A DNA stretch of 64,000 bases from Holacanthus passer (GCA_025331565.1 JAFREQ010000012.1:7802501-7866500), one strand, 5' to 3'; shown: positions 1 to 12,900, counted from the stretch's first letter. The notes: generated by a model from the sequence alone, not told the origin. Numbers and translations are program-made.

Positions 1-66
1 ATTGTTCGAGTTGCTGAGTTCCCCCATCAGACTGCTGCAGATCTACTTGCTGCTGTGGACCAGTAA
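1..66 (+). CDS. 3' end of an unidentified gene (last coding exon, partial)
   Basis: Frame 1 is open from the first base and ends at a TAA at 64-66, giving 21 residues that end ...TAADLLAAVDQ. Codon use looks coding (GCT/GCA Ala, CTT/CTG Leu), and the stop is followed by an AT-rich tract with an AATAAA at 445-450, as expected of a 3'UTR. The start and upstream exons lie outside the window. I do not recognise the C-terminus. The stretch could also be an alternative last exon of the gene whose terminal exon is at 1484-1822, since both are on the same strand. The call rests on a short frame plus a poly(A) signal and is therefore only moderate. Confidence 0.4.
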   Translation: MVRVAEFPHQTAADLLAAVDQ

Positions 67-470
67 ACACGTTAACTGTTACACCTTTTGACATTTGACC
101 TGTTTTTATGTTTGTTTACATTTTTAAAACATTCAACTTGTTGCTCTATCTACCTCCTTGTTACTGTACTACTGGGTTTGCTTGTATGTTGTGGTGAAGG
201 TGTATGCACACAAAGGACTTAATTACTGCTTTTTAGTAGGACATGCAAATGGTAATGGATCATATTTTGTATTTGATTTATCAGCACTTTATCACAGATC
301 ATTTGTCACATGACTTGAATACATTTGTCACTCGTTATGGTCAACATATCAGATGTCTTGGGTATATTATTAGTTATATTGCTTTATCGTTATTTCAAAT
401 CTACTTCTTTTTTACGTACCTAAAAAGTGCTCTTTTATTTGTTAAATAAACATTATTTTTGTATTTTGTG
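67..470 (+). other. probable 3'UTR of the gene ending at 66
   Basis: AT-rich non-coding DNA after the TAA stop. An AATAAA at 445-450 is followed by T/G-rich sequence (460-490), the usual arrangement for cleavage and polyadenylation. Confidence 0.4.
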
Positions 471-1483
471 ACGTTTGTCTTTGTTTTGAGTTTACTTTGC
501 CTCTTCATTTTCTCATGTCTTCATGTGCATTTTTGGGAAGAGTTATATTTTCTGAGGTTATTTATATCAGGAGATATAAGTTAGTGAACAGATGAGTTTA
601 TTTGTTATGAACCTTTGTTTCATATTCCTGTAACTTCATTGCTGGATGAAAAATCTGACACTCAGTGTTGTACTGTATCCATTCCACCCTGCTAGGAGGA
701 GAACTGTCAGGATTTTGCTTTGTCCTGCACAGCCTGAAGGGCACTGCTGCATGTAGACGGGTTGATGGTAAGAGTAGGGTTGAACGTTAAACCAATCACA
801 ACATCTCTTCACTTGCCACTTCACTCTGTCTGTTTTCATAATATAGTTTGTGTTTAGGTGGAATCACTGTCATAATAACATTTTTTTTTCCTAAGATTTT
901 CTTTTTTTGCTCAAACCCAAATTCCTTTGGGGCAGATCTTGTGATTGGTGTGCAGTGATGGTGTGGATGGGTGCTCTGCCTTACTTGTGAATGCATGCTT
1001 CACTGCCATTCATTCTCTTGTCACTAACATTCCCTCACTTGCTCAGTATGGGCTGGAGCTCGTGTTTGAAGGCTGATGATCTTGTCCTCTCTGTAGTTAG
1101 AGGAGATGTTTTTTCCTGACATGTCTGGGGCCTCATTGTGCATGCATGGTGACACAAGCAAATACAAGTCTGCATAAACTGTATCTCCCCTTCTAGTTTT
1201 ATCAGAGGCAGGAAGAAACTCGGAAAGAAGCAGCTTCTCCACACATATTTTACCCTTGTTGCATCGTCTGCATCTAACTCACTTCTTCCATGCTTCTTGT
1301 GACAATGCTGTCATCAGGGCTATCATTGCTTTCACTGTGCTTGAGTTATAAACTAATCATGATCACATTTGCAGAATTTTCTATCCATCTTTGACCTGTT
1401 TTTACTGTTCGGCCTTTCATAACAAACTGAGGATGTGGCCCATTTTTCCCTTTTTCTTGACTTCTCTGTCTTCTCCTACACAG
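471..1483. other. spacer or intron upstream of the 1484 exon
   Basis: No convincing coding exon was found. The last 45 bases (about 1439-1483) form a strong pyrimidine tract ending in CACAG, so at least this right part is an intron on the + strand. Confidence 0.4.
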
Positions 1484-1822
1484 TGCACTCAGAGCACCAA
1501 GGATGTGCTGGAGAGGGTGGTCCACGCCTTCGACTTTCATGGCCTGTGCCCCCCTGGCACCCCAAAGACCACCCCTCTGGGCCTGGAGGTTTCCAGCACG
1601 GCTGCACCTTCCTCAGCACCTTCCCCCTCCGCTGGCTGCACACGACAGCACGGCCGCCAGCCCGTGACCACCGCCTGTCCCCCATTCAGCAGAAGCAGTA
1701 AGAGGGACTCGCTGCACTCCATCAACCCAGCCTTCCGTCTGGCTTCTCCCTCCCCGTCACTGAGCCGCGCCACCTTGATTCTCGGCGATGCACCCGACAT
1801 TGGCTTTATCCCACTTCCCTGA
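1484..1822 (+). CDS. terminal coding exon of an unidentified gene
   Basis: The exon begins after a very strong acceptor (a C/T-rich tract ending in ACAG at 1480-1483) and reads in frame (CTQSTKDVLERVVHAFDFHG...) to TGA at 1820-1822, about 112 codons. G/C-ending codons dominate this frame (for example GTG CTG GAG AGG GTG GTC CAC GCC TTC GAC), which singles it out from the two shadow frames. The first ~20 residues look structured; the rest is low-complexity Ser/Pro/Thr/Ala-rich and probably disordered, ending ...DIGFIPLP. I recognise no domain. Upstream exons are either outside the window or in the preceding kilobase where I cannot identify them. Alternative: a second 3' end of the gene that stops at position 66. 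Confidence 0.55.
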   Translation, partial: CTQSTKDVLERVVHAFDFHGLCPPGTPKTTPLGLEVSSTAAPSSAPSPSAGCTRQHGRQPVTTACPPFSRSSKRDSLHSINPAFRLASPSPSLSRATLILGDAPDIGFIPLP

Positions 1823-3420
1823 GTACACCCAGTTAAAGAACAGAAGGAGTCATGGTGCACATGTCCTGCTGCACTCAACGCTGCTCTGTATCACTGGCAA
1901 TGTTTCTGGCTACAAAGACACTTTTCCTTGTGGTGGTCATGCTGTGTGTTGCCATTTGGTATCTCAAGATGTCATTCTGATGAGTTGATCAAACATTACC
2001 TGGAGGGTGTGTATGTTGTGAGTTTTATCAACAATGTCCTACTATATACTATATGTGTCCTTCAGGATGGAGGTGAATCTTAGTAATACTCGGAAGCACA
2101 ATATAGAGATATTTTTTTAACACCTTTTTACAAAGACACCCAGAACATGCCTCCACACCTTCCACAGAACCTCAAGCCATACATCACAGCTGCAGTGTTT
2201 TAAGTTCTTGCTAATATCTTATGCAAACAGGTCTTTAAATCTGGGAATACTTACAATGATATATGTACAGAAAGAGTAGATTTACCGAAATGCCGTGCTC
2301 TGGATAGTAAGATGTTTCAGGATTATGAACTCGAGTTAGCCTTATGTTATGTCCTGTCACTTCCTGTCATCAAGATCTGCATCATCCTGGTGTCATCAGG
2401 TGGATCCAGCTTGACTGTATTTAGATGAATGAGCACTCAGTGTTGGAAGTGGGAGGGCAAGCTGCAGTTTTTATTTTATTTGTAATGTACACATCAAGGT
2501 TGTAATCAGTTCATGTGTTGTGCATCAGGTGCTCTTAGGCTAAATGGTGAATATATTTTCTTTTTGTGAAGTGTTTCACTTTAGGAAATGAAAGAGGATA
2601 CTTAACAGGTAAAACTGAGTGAATACTTGTGCAGGTATTCTCATGTATGACTGGATACTAACTGACTGAAGTATTTCCTCTACATATTTTATAATGTCCT
2701 CTCTGTTGCTTTATCTGATATGTTGGATGTCAAAACCAAGTATTTAATTTAAAATCAAATGGGCTGCTGCCTGCCGAGGCTTGTATTGCAGTATTTATCA
2801 CGGACACACTGTTTCCTCTTAATGTAAGTCACAGGAATGCTTTCAGTTTGAGTGAGCATCTGTTTTTTCGACTGTTGCCTGTCATGAGTGTGTTGGTGGT
2901 TACGTCACAGGCTCGATGTATGGATTGTGTCAAGCAGAGTAATGTTTTAGGAATGTTGTTTAGGCCTCAATACAATCAGGGCAAGCTGTCGTTATCATGG
3001 CTGTGACCTTTTCCTCTTCTTACAGCATGGCACTTAACCCTCCACCTGTGATGGTGGAGTACAATTTCTTGTGAGAGTAAAGGGGGGGAGTTAGTTTGTG
3101 CCACTAGGGGGCAGCATGTGAGTAAAGATTGCAGCCTAGACAGAGGACAGTTTAGTAACATGACAACCATGAAAAGAAAGGCCTTTTGATGTTTTATTTA
3201 TTTTTTGTAAGTGAGCGTTGAAGCTGTACATAGGTTGTGAGTTTGTGAAGAACCACTTTGCCATAGTCAGTGGGTCGTTCATTCATCAGTCTGCATCAAG
3301 ACCCAAAGGTTGTGTGAACAATTACAAGCAGTGCTTGTATGAACAAACTTGTTTGTTTGTATTTTGTAGGATGTGACAGTGGAACTGTAACATTTGGTCA
3401 ATAAAAAAATTATCGTTTTT
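1823..3420 (+). other. probable long 3'UTR of the 1484-1822 exon
   Basis: About 1.6 kb without coding signal follows the TGA. AATAAA at 3400-3405 (TCAATAAAAAAATT) is followed by a GT/T-rich stretch, a plausible cleavage site. No repeat family was recognised inside it. Confidence 0.4.
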
Positions 3421-3708
3421 GTTCATATGGGCTTTTTGGCTCTTTTTTTCCCCCTCAAAGTTTAGTTTTTCAAATTCCCACAATTGAAAATATCTAGATT
3501 CACCATGCAAATGTATAGCAAACTCACGTGTTCACTCTATTTAAAGTTCAATGAGCAGACCAGTGTCAAACTGTGATATAGTGCATACAGTAAATCAGTG
3601 ATAGTTGGGCTCATCTGTTCTGACAGCTCCCTTGTGGAAACAATGAATAGATGCATGTTGACCACATGTGTTCAGACAGGCCAAGATCCAGCAATGAAAA
3701 GGGTTTGT

Positions 3709-3718
3709 GTCTCTCTCG

Positions 3719-3749
<31 letters not shown>

Positions 3750-3752
3750 TGT
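3709..3752. repeat. compound (CT)n(GT)n microsatellite
   Basis: About 24 bases of CT repeat run directly into about 20 bases of GT repeat. It abuts the 5' side of the truncated LINE at 3775. Confidence 0.9.
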
Positions 3753-3774
3753 TTGGGAGTTCTTTTCTGTCCAT

Positions 3775-4890
3775 GGCTGATGCAGAGACTTTAATTCACG
3801 CCTTTGTTTCATCCAGACTTGATTACTGTAATGTTTTACTGTCTGGTCTGCCACGTGCTCGTACAAAAACTCTTCAAATGTTTCACAACGCTGCAGCTGG
3901 ACTCTTAACCTAAACCAGACAATGTGACCATATTACCCCAATTTTACTTTTTTTGATTGGTTTCCTATCCATGTCAGATCCAACTTTAAGGTGCTTCTGA
4001 TGACTTATAAAATTGTAAATGTCTCACCCTTTCCTATCTGCCTGATCTCATTATACCTTATATCATATCCTTTGCTCTCTGCTCTCAGAATTCGAGGCTC
4101 CTGTCAGTCCCCAGAGTTAAAAAGAAGTCAGCAGGCTGCAGGGCCTTTTCCTATCGTGTCCTCTTTCCTGTGGAATAATCTCCCTGCTGACATCAGACAG
4201 TCTGACTCTGAAGCCTTTCAGCTGAAAACTCATCTTTTCACCCTAACTTTCAATTAGTGCTCATCCTTCGATGCCTCAGGTCTCGTCCCTATTACCATTA
4301 TACTGACAGCAGGTCGGCTTTAGTCTCAGTGAATCTATTAGTTTACTTTCTTTCTTACTTATGTCCTTATGGTCCATGTTTATCCTGCTGACGAGAAATC
4401 AACAAACTCTAAACTTGTGATAACCACAGAATCCTCCTCTTGTCTCCTCTCTCCATAGTTTGCAGGTTATCGAGTCTCTCTCTCCCTCTGTGTTTGTCTC
4501 TATCTGTTTGAGTGCTGTGCTGCCTCCTCTGTGTTTGTTGGCTCGTCCCCCTTCCAGGTCTCCATAGTTGAGAGGAGGCTGTGTGGCTCAGGTTCAACCT
4601 ATCTGATGACACCTGAAGCTGCTCAAGTCCATCTGGATCCACACTGTTCAGTTATGTTTTACAATCTACATATATCTGTATTTTTGTCATAAAAATGTGC
4701 AGTTATTGATTGACTTTTGCAGCTGATCTTTTCTCTACACGTGACATCTCTTGCATGTTTGTCCGTCCTGGGAGAGGGATCCTTCCTCTGCTGCTCTTCA
4801 TGAGGTTTCTTCCTCCACTTGACAGGGTTTTTTTGGGGGAGGTTCTTGTAAAACCCCTGATTTGCGATTCTGGGCTATATAAATAAAACA
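3775..4890 (+). mobile_element. 3' end of a decayed L2-like LINE
   Basis: Frames broken by stops and shifts still translate to the C-terminal end typical of fish L2-type LINE polyproteins. 3782-3912 gives DAETLIHAFVSSRLDYCN...LLSGLP, and 3991-4257 gives LMTYKIVN... and FLWNNLPADIRQSDSEAFQ then KTHLFTL. The non-coding part matches the usual LINE tail: a GGTTTCTTCCTCC-type segment near 4803 and an ending GGGCTATATAAATAAAACAG at about 4863-4882, the A-rich 3' terminus. It is 5'-truncated, as is normal for LINE insertions, and carries no intact reverse transcriptase. Exact family is inferred from memory of the motif pattern. Confidence 0.8.
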
Positions 4891-6111
4891 GACTTGACAT
4901 GTTCATCAGATACACACAGCTCAATCAGAAGAAAATACATAAAGAAGACAAATTGTGATAGCTTATAAACCACAATGTCATAGGTTCACAATCCAGGTCA
5001 TGTACAATAAAATAAATAGCTAAGTGTTCCTGATAATTCTGTCTGCTCTCTGTGTCCTCTCTCCATCTGCTCAGAGATGCACTCCCACCTAATAAGATGA
5101 AGTCTTTTGGACTGTGGTTTAGAGATTATTTCCCCCTCGTAAATAGCCATACAGGATGGATGATCATCTTTCACTGTGTGGTAAATTGTTTCCTTGGCAT
5201 TGCTGATGACACGGTGTGTACTCTGTGCCCAGGGTTGTCCTTTTTGAGAGGCTGTTTTTGCCTGTAATTATTGAAATTGAAAACTGGAGAAAAATAGCCT
5301 GAAGGCCAGTGATCACAACGGATGGACCGTGGCAGCTGAGGTTGGAGTCCGACTGCACTCAGCTGTCACTGCTGCGCGCAGGAGAGTGAGAACGTTGCTT
5401 TAAGGTCCTGCAAAATCACTTTCTTGGAAGCTTTTTTTTTTTTTTTTTTTGCAGGGGTGTCTGCATGTGACAGCTGGTGTCTCCTGTAAGCTGCTCGTAT
5501 GTGTTGGTATGGAGGCAAGAGAGTGTTTTTTTTGTCTTTTTCTTTATGTCAGTGAAAAAGCACCAGAATATCATTTTTACTGTTTTTAGAAGGGTTGACA
5601 GATAAAAAGTAAGAAAATACAAGATGTATGTTTTGATGTATGTGTTACATCAGTTGTCTTCAAACCGCTCCTTGCCTTGGCTCGTCAGTATAGCAACCTA
5701 CAGTATATATCTTCAGCTACTATAAAAGAGATGGTCAGACTTTTGGCTTAGTGTCTGGCGGAAGAAAAAAAGCCAGAGCATCACTGCCTCAGCAGCTGTG
5801 TTGCATTTCGACCACAGCCCTCCAACACCGAGAAGACTAAAAATTGCTTGCAGAGGAAGAGAAATGTGAAGATGAGTTTCATTTAACGACAGCATTAAAA
5901 GGTAACAAGCCCTCAGTGCGAATCTGGTTTATTCCTCAGCAGTGTTGACATGTGGATTATTTGAGTCCTCGCTGGCTGCGGGTGATTATTCGCTTGCTGG
6001 AGTGTATCATGCTCTTTAACCCCAACTGGTGTGGCACAGAGACAGAGAAGGCCACCCAGTCAGCAGGGGTGATTGGCCGGCTTTACTGCTGGATTTCAGA
6101 ATAAGAGGATG
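4891..6111. other. spacer, nothing recognised
   Basis: AT-rich DNA with a poly(T) run near 5431-5450 and no supported exon or named repeat. Confidence 0.5.
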
Positions 6112-6436
6112 GACAGTCCTCCAATTCCAAGAAGGTTGGGACGCTGTGTAGAACGTAAATAAAAACAGAATGCAATCTGAAAGTGTTCCTGAGCCTTTTG
6201 GATCAGTCCGCAACTTTCACAGTCTTTTGTTGCTCCTGTTCCAAATTATTTGAAACATGCTGCTGCCATCAGATTCAGAATAAGCAGATATTTAGAAAAA
6301 TCAATGAAGTTGATGAGGTCAAACATTCAATATATCTATCGTCTTCGTACTGTTTTCAATTGAGTTTATGTCAAAAAGGAAATGATCACATTCTGTTTTT
6401 ACACAACATCCTAACTTTTGTGGAATCAGGGTTGTA
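6112..6436. mobile_element. short inverted-repeat DNA element (MITE-like)
   Basis: The left end (about 6113-6175: CCAATTCCAAGAAGGTTGGG, then AAATAAAAACAGAATGCA) is the imperfect reverse complement of the right end (about 6375-6436: CACATTCTGTTTTTACACAA, then TCCTAACTTTTGTGGAATCA and GGGTTGTA). Together they enclose about 325 bp with no reading frame. End sequences of this kind recur across teleost genomes. No transposase is present, so it is non-autonomous; superfamily is not decided here. Confidence 0.7.
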
Positions 6437-8690
6437 TCTGGGTGTATGTTAATCACAAAGGTAACTTCATAAAGGTGGCTAAATCAAGACACACTGAAAT
6501 TCTTCCATGTCAGTGGATGGATGAGGGCTGACTGTTGCAGGTTGATAAGTGTTCATTATGAAGACTCAGCCTAGACAAAATTTCATTATTTAATGTGACA
6601 CTGGTTGATTCCTTCTATTTTCTTGAAATAGATGAGTAACACACAAGAGAACAGCCAGGAAAGACACCAATTTCACTTCTAACTAATAAAACCCTGCTTT
6701 TAAAAGAAATAACCCAACACTAGTTTACCTCCTGCTGTCATCCACTCTGTGATTCATCGCACTCGTTCCTCTTCGTCGAGCCACGTTTGGCCTCTGCTGT
6801 CATGTGTGCAACCGTGTGTCACACTCTCACAAGCCTTCTCCTCATCGCTCGCTGGTCTGACCAGAGCAGAAGTGAAGTACCTCAGCGAACGCAACAGGTG
6901 ACTCACGGTCAGGTCTGCTGTCGACATCCCTGCTGCTGTGAGAGCTAAAAATGCGTCTCTGTGCTGGGCAGTGAAGCTGGATATAATTAACCCTGTACTG
7001 AGCAGAAACATCCAGCTGCCAGCAGCCACAGTTTGTTGCCACTGTCAGTGGAACATGAAACAACTGAATCCTGTGGGCAACCTGCACATGGTGGCTAAGA
7101 TTTCTCAATTCTGCATGTTGAACTGTAATACAACCTTCTTGCATGTGCGAGTTTTCCAAAAAGTGTCTGTATGCTGCAAATATTCAACAACAAATCTTGG
7201 AGGTGTTTGATCTCCTAACAAGGGTCAAAGCAGATCAAAATTTTGCAACTAGTGCATCCTGACAGTAAATGAAAGATGTCTTCATTGAACATCCACGACG
7301 ATGTGAAGTGATTGTGTGTTTGGAGTCTGGACAGTACTTGTCCATGTGTTTGTCTTCTGCTTTTCCAGGGATGTTTCTGGGTGTGACACAGTTAGATTTG
7401 GTTATCTGTGTGTTTGGGCGTGGTGGCTTGTGGCAGCATGTGCGAACATCTTTAAAGCCCCGAAAGCCTTTTGGCACATAAAGCTCATGATAGATCAGTT
7501 CAGTGTTATTCATTGGTTGGTTTGTGTTTTAGGTTTGTTGGCCAATTTGTTGAAAGATTAGAGGAGAGTCAGTGCAGGATTACAGATCTGACTGTACGTC
7601 TCACTGTGCACGTGTCATTTTAAGCTGTGATGGTCACTGAAATATATTAATTATTGCTGCAATTGTATCTCAGCAACTATTATTGTTAGACACAAATGTC
7701 CTTATCTCGATATGGAGGTCTTGATTATGACCTCCTCTCCTCATATCTCCAAAATCATAAAAACAATTTCCACTTTTCTGAGATATCATATTTGCTAAAC
7801 TGCCGCATTTGGTATTTGAGTGTTTTGTCAGTGTCCAGATTAGATAAGTGAATAAGTAAAAAGACGTGACATTTGCCCGATTCTCGCAGTGGAAAAATGT
7901 CGGCTGTGTGCGGTGAAGTGGAAAGAGCTCCCCATGGAAACCTGAACATGTGCCATGGAGCTGGATTAGTGTACCAGGGTACCACAGGGTCAGACCTTAT
8001 CGCAGCAGCCATTATCATGCTCATTGTTTGATATGGCCTCAATCAATCTGCTGAACAATGCTGTGGTTGCTGACGGCTCCTTTTCATAATATTAAGGCTC
8101 AACGGCCGAGAGATAAACTGTTTGTTTTTTTAAGCAACAGCGTTTTCAGGCCAAACTGATTATGAAAATGAGTATTTCCACACATTACTTCCTCCGTCCA
8201 ACATGAAATAAAGCTCAGTTGACTTCTGCAGCAGACGGAAATGCATCAATGCGCATGTTTCTCTGTTACATAAACATCATGTCAACATTGATCAGCGCTC
8301 TATCAATCATTCACACAGACATCTCGACACTTTCAGTTTTTTAATTTTTAATACTGAAGATTGTAGAAGTAGTAACAGTGGAGAAGGACAGATAAGATCA
8401 TGACATGTCCTCACTGTCCAATAGTCAGTGGAGAGTGGACGGGTAATGTTGCACTTATTTTAGACAATGACATATTTAATGGGAGGTGAAGCCACTGTAC
8501 CTGTCATCTTTTCTTTTTAAAAAAAACTTTTTAAAAAAACATGTGGGTGGACTGTATGACTCAATGCATTAATTAATATATTTGAGTGTTTTATACTGCA
8601 ATTTGATTTTGTGTATCTTTACTGGCTAAACCACTTTAGTTGCTTAGACAGCAGATGATTAAAATGTTTTTTGCTTTGATCACTAATGGA
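6437..8690. other. spacer, nothing recognised
   Basis: Open frames here are short and lack splice context or family resemblance. The 8511-8540 stretch is simple T/A-rich sequence. Confidence 0.5.
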
Positions 8691-8694
8691 AAGG

Positions 8695-8915
8695 AACTAA
8701 GTTCATTTACTTAAGTACTTGAGTATTTTTCAAAATTCTATGTTATTTGCTATTTCTATTTTACTACATTTGCAGAGGGAAATATTGTACTTTTTACTTC
8801 ACAACATTCATCTGACAGCTGTAGTTACTTTGCAGATGATGATTTTATAAACCTATAATGAGCACATAAGGTTAAATTGTTATACAATACAGTAAATTAA
8901 ACCACCCAAAAGTAT
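8695..8915. repeat. dispersed repeat, 'TACTTAAGTACTTGAGTA' family, copy 1
   Basis: The segment starts CATTTACTTAAGTACTTGAG and contains AGAGGGAAATATTGTACTTT, TTTACTTCACAACATTCATC and TGACAGCTGTAGTTACTTTG. It shares its core with the sequences at 24855-24980, 35378-35440 and 36765-36955, the last in the opposite orientation. Probably a fragment of a non-autonomous DNA element common in percomorph fish. Confidence 0.65.
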
Positions 8916-11900
8916 ATATAAATGGTAAAATTTGCTCTACTGCCAGTTGCAACATTGGGGTTAAGGTTTCTTTTGTTCTCCCTTTGGAGAAAATTGCCTT
9001 GGATTAAAACATTTGCTCTGTTCAAAACTAAACTAACCGAAATAGGAAGGCATACATCCCAAAGCATACACATCGTACACCATCAAATAAACACGTCTCA
9101 CTTTACATGAGTGCAAACAAACACACAATCACACACGCACGACCTGCAGCTATCTTGTATTTTTACATTGTAGTATGGCTACGGTTGGCTTTAATAGTAC
9201 CAGGTGTTATATGAGTGTATGGATCTATAGACAGCCATGCATTGTGAGGATGTGGTTATGTACAGATGATGGTTGTGCAATAACTAATAGAGGCCATTGA
9301 ACTTGAGGCACTTGGACATGGCCCAAGTTTATGTAGCAACCACAATAATGTGAGAGGGAAAAAGAGGTGGGACAAGGTGACTAACAGATAGATAAAGCCT
9401 GCTGAGTCACTGTGAGGGCATGACCAGACATACTCCCAACATGTCTGACTTACAGCAGAGGCCTATCATGTGAGCCTATGTTACTTACAATGACACTATG
9501 TAGAGGGGAGTAAGGTAGCAAAGACACACACGCTCACACAGAGACAGTGAAATCTATAGAAAAACACAGGCCACAAGGTTTTTAATTGTACAGCGAAATG
9601 CTTCAGAGTGTGGGGTGAATGTCGAGTGGTTTATTGAGCCCCAGTTGCTGCCAATAACTCCACAGTATGTAACTGCGAGCAGCTTTTGGCCATGTGTGCA
9701 ACACGCCTGCCACCTGCCTGCTTTCACTTACAGCACTACATAAATCATCAGCCCTTCACCAGAAAACCTCGCATGAATCTTTCAAACTATGGAAAACAAG
9801 CCAGGTTTGTTTTTGTTCAAAAGCTCGCTTCGGTATCAATATTCACAAACACCTGTCACGACTTTGGAAAGGCCTGGAAACTGCTGATGGTGAATATATT
9901 AATCCAATAAGCGCACTTTGTTCTTTTGATATCATAAAGGTTTTTGTGGCTCTTGGAACATGCGGCTGACTCTGTTTGACCTGAGGCATGATGGGATACA
10001 CTTTGGCCCGACCTCGTAATCCCACCAGGAGGGGGATTTAAGAAATCTGGATGGTGATCTGAGAAACGTGTTGCTGACATATTTTTATTAGTCGCTCATT
10101 TAGACAAAGGTTCTAACCCGACTGAGAGGTTGGATAAAAGTGGCTCTGCTGTCTTCAGACACTGAACAGTATCGGTTACATGAGCCAAGCTGCACTGGTA
10201 TGATCATGACCTTAACAGACGCCGGCTCTGAGGGACCTGCTCCATATCTCTGCTGTGCTTAACCCCAAAGGTTTCCAGTGGATTTACACAATTGCTCTCT
10301 GACGTGTTACAGTCCTAATCACCCCTTGGGTTGAGTTTTTCCTCTCAGCTACTGGATGGGGCTGAGGAGAAAGGATTTCTGGGAATGAAACCAGAGCTCG
10401 CTGCTAAATAGGGGTTCCCTCTCACTTCTGGTAAAAAGCTCCAGTGAGCAGAAAGAGCCAGTTCTCTTTTCTGGTAGCTTTTAATATGCAGTGTCCACAC
10501 CAGACACATGTGTTGAGAAAATTACAGAACATGTTTATTTTATAAGCTTTTATGGTTGCGTTTGTTGACTCAGCGGTATCTGCACATTGTAGACAGCTGT
10601 CATCTTGTTTCTATGTCCCTGTAGTGAAGCTGGGAGCATTTGATCAGGGGAGAATAATACCCACACAGAATCATTCATCTAGCTGAGAAGTGAAGCAAAC
10701 TGGGGTTTATTTTCTTTTTTTGACAAGGTGATTTGCAACAGGGACCCTAAATGTCCTGCCCGGGTGGGTGTGGGGCCCTTGCATAACATGATTTAAGCTC
10801 CAGTTAAGGAAGCTGTCCAAGTTAGGATGTCCCAGACATACAGAAGGAGGCAATGGTGTTTTATTACCGGGGCCATACATTCCTCTCTTCTACACGGGCT
10901 CCTCTATAAGGAGGAATAAGTCACATGTGAGACATCCATGTGCTTGGCTGAGAGTTTGAGGAAAGGAAGGGGAAAAAAATTCAATAAAGATATAGGAGAA
11001 AATATGTGCACGACTCCCTCAGTTCTATATCACATTAGCTGTGAATTTACTGAGGAAACAGAGATTTAATTGCAGCCTCTAAAGAAAGGTCTCATCTTTC
11101 CCTGTTGTATATGTTTGTATAGATCCACGTTTCAACTCTCAGCCTCTATTTGATCTCTTTCTATATAGTATTTGACATTCCACACAACTTCGGAATGAGT
11201 CAAAGTTTTTTCCCCCTCTTCCTCCCTTTCAGAGAGTAAAGTGAGCCGAGTCTTACATAATACGGAGCATAACACTATATTTGACCGTTGAGCTTCAGAG
11301 CACTTCAACTATGCAATAACCTCTCTTATCCAAAGATACTGCCATGGCTTTGGCACAACTACTGACCTGCTGAGCCTCGAGTGTGTCAGTGCTCCGCTTT
11401 TAACTTATTAAAGACAAAAGATAACCATTTCCAAAATGATTTATGGGAAGTTTAAGTTTATTACTTAAGCCAGAGTTAACACAGTCGTAATCTTGGGAAT
11501 TACCGTGTGATCACTAATCACAGATCAAAAGTCAGGATCGGATAACAACAAGGTAACACGAGTCATGATCTGATTTCAGTCTAACAATAGTAACAAAGTT
11601 GACACCAACACCAAATAGTGTGTGCTTACTTCTTCATCGTGCAGTATTTTTCCATTTCCCTGTGTGTGGACTGAGCGGAGACGTATGATGCCCCTTGAAT
11701 CTATAGTGTGTTTTGGTGTGTTTATTTTTTCCACACTGGTCTGCTCTGCCAAGCACTACTGTAATCAATCAAGCAGGCAGAGGAGGGAGTCTGATGTCAG
11801 AGGCACGGCTGCTTGCGTAACCTCGTTCCACTGTCCCGCAGATTTGTCATCTGGGACAGTCCGGATAAGTAAATTTACCTCCCTTATCTCACACTCTCAC

Positions 11901-12900
11901 TATCACAGGTAGGCCCTGGTGTCCAGCCTGACTGGTCAACTCAACCTGGTTGGACAGACATAACACACTGAGCCTGAAAGTCTGATACAAACAAACTTTT
12001 TATTCATTCACAAAAGCAAAGTAGATTTTCAATGTCAGTGTAATGTCAGCCATGCAATGCAACAGCAGCAGCTGCATCACTATTTTAGCTATGGCGTTAC
12101 ACGTGATGCTCGCTCTAATAATAGCAAACACTCGGTCTTCTAGTATAACATGTCTGAATGTGCTCGGTGACAGATGAGATGAAGTCTTTTTGCGGGGAAA
12201 TAATTCACTTAGATTGTAGGAGCCCTGAGAGACCGCTAAGAAAAGAGCTCCACAACTCATCCGGTGCGACAGACGGAGCGTTATCTGTCTTCACACAACT
12301 GAACCTCACGACACTTCACTGCTTGTTGTTTGGCAACATCGATTTTTCAGCCGCGCTTTTACAACACGCTGTGACGTCCAATCATGTCCCTGCACTTGAG
12401 AGAAGCCCTGCGTTGTTCCTCTTCCTGTCACTGCCCATCAGGCAAAGAAACATAGAGATAACAAGAAAGAAAAAAAAGCAACTGTCTTTGTCTTTGAGCA
12501 CAAATACAGAGGCAAAACTTTCATTGAAGGTCTTTTTATGTGATGCACACAAGAGCACCAGAGTGTTACATAATGTTTGATCATGCTCAGGACTGGAACA
12601 CACACCTGTCTGAAGCATCATTTGTTTAAGGTGTGTTTAAACACTGGCTCTCTCACCGCACCCAGACTCACTGTCTCAGCTGTCATGGCTGCAGCAGGAT
12701 GTGAGGGATTAACACAGTGACACTGTGAAATAGGGAATTATACACAAAGCAGTATTTTTCCCTGTTTCTCATGAGTTTTTGTGCTAATTGTTTTGCTCCA
12801 CTGCTTGAATGTCTGACTTGTGGCTGTGAGGGAACCTGAGAATGTCAAGTGGCCTGACATTTATCTGCCGTCATTGTTCTCTCTTTCCCCCAAGTGTTTC
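8916..12900. other. intergenic spacer
   Basis: No supported gene. One small frame at 11685-11912 begins with a signal-peptide-like stretch and is discussed as a finding, not annotated as a gene. Confidence 0.5.

Noticed and set aside
1537..1878. 113-codon antisense frame over the 1484 exon
   Set aside because: Shadow of a GC-rich sense exon with a strong acceptor and sense codon bias.
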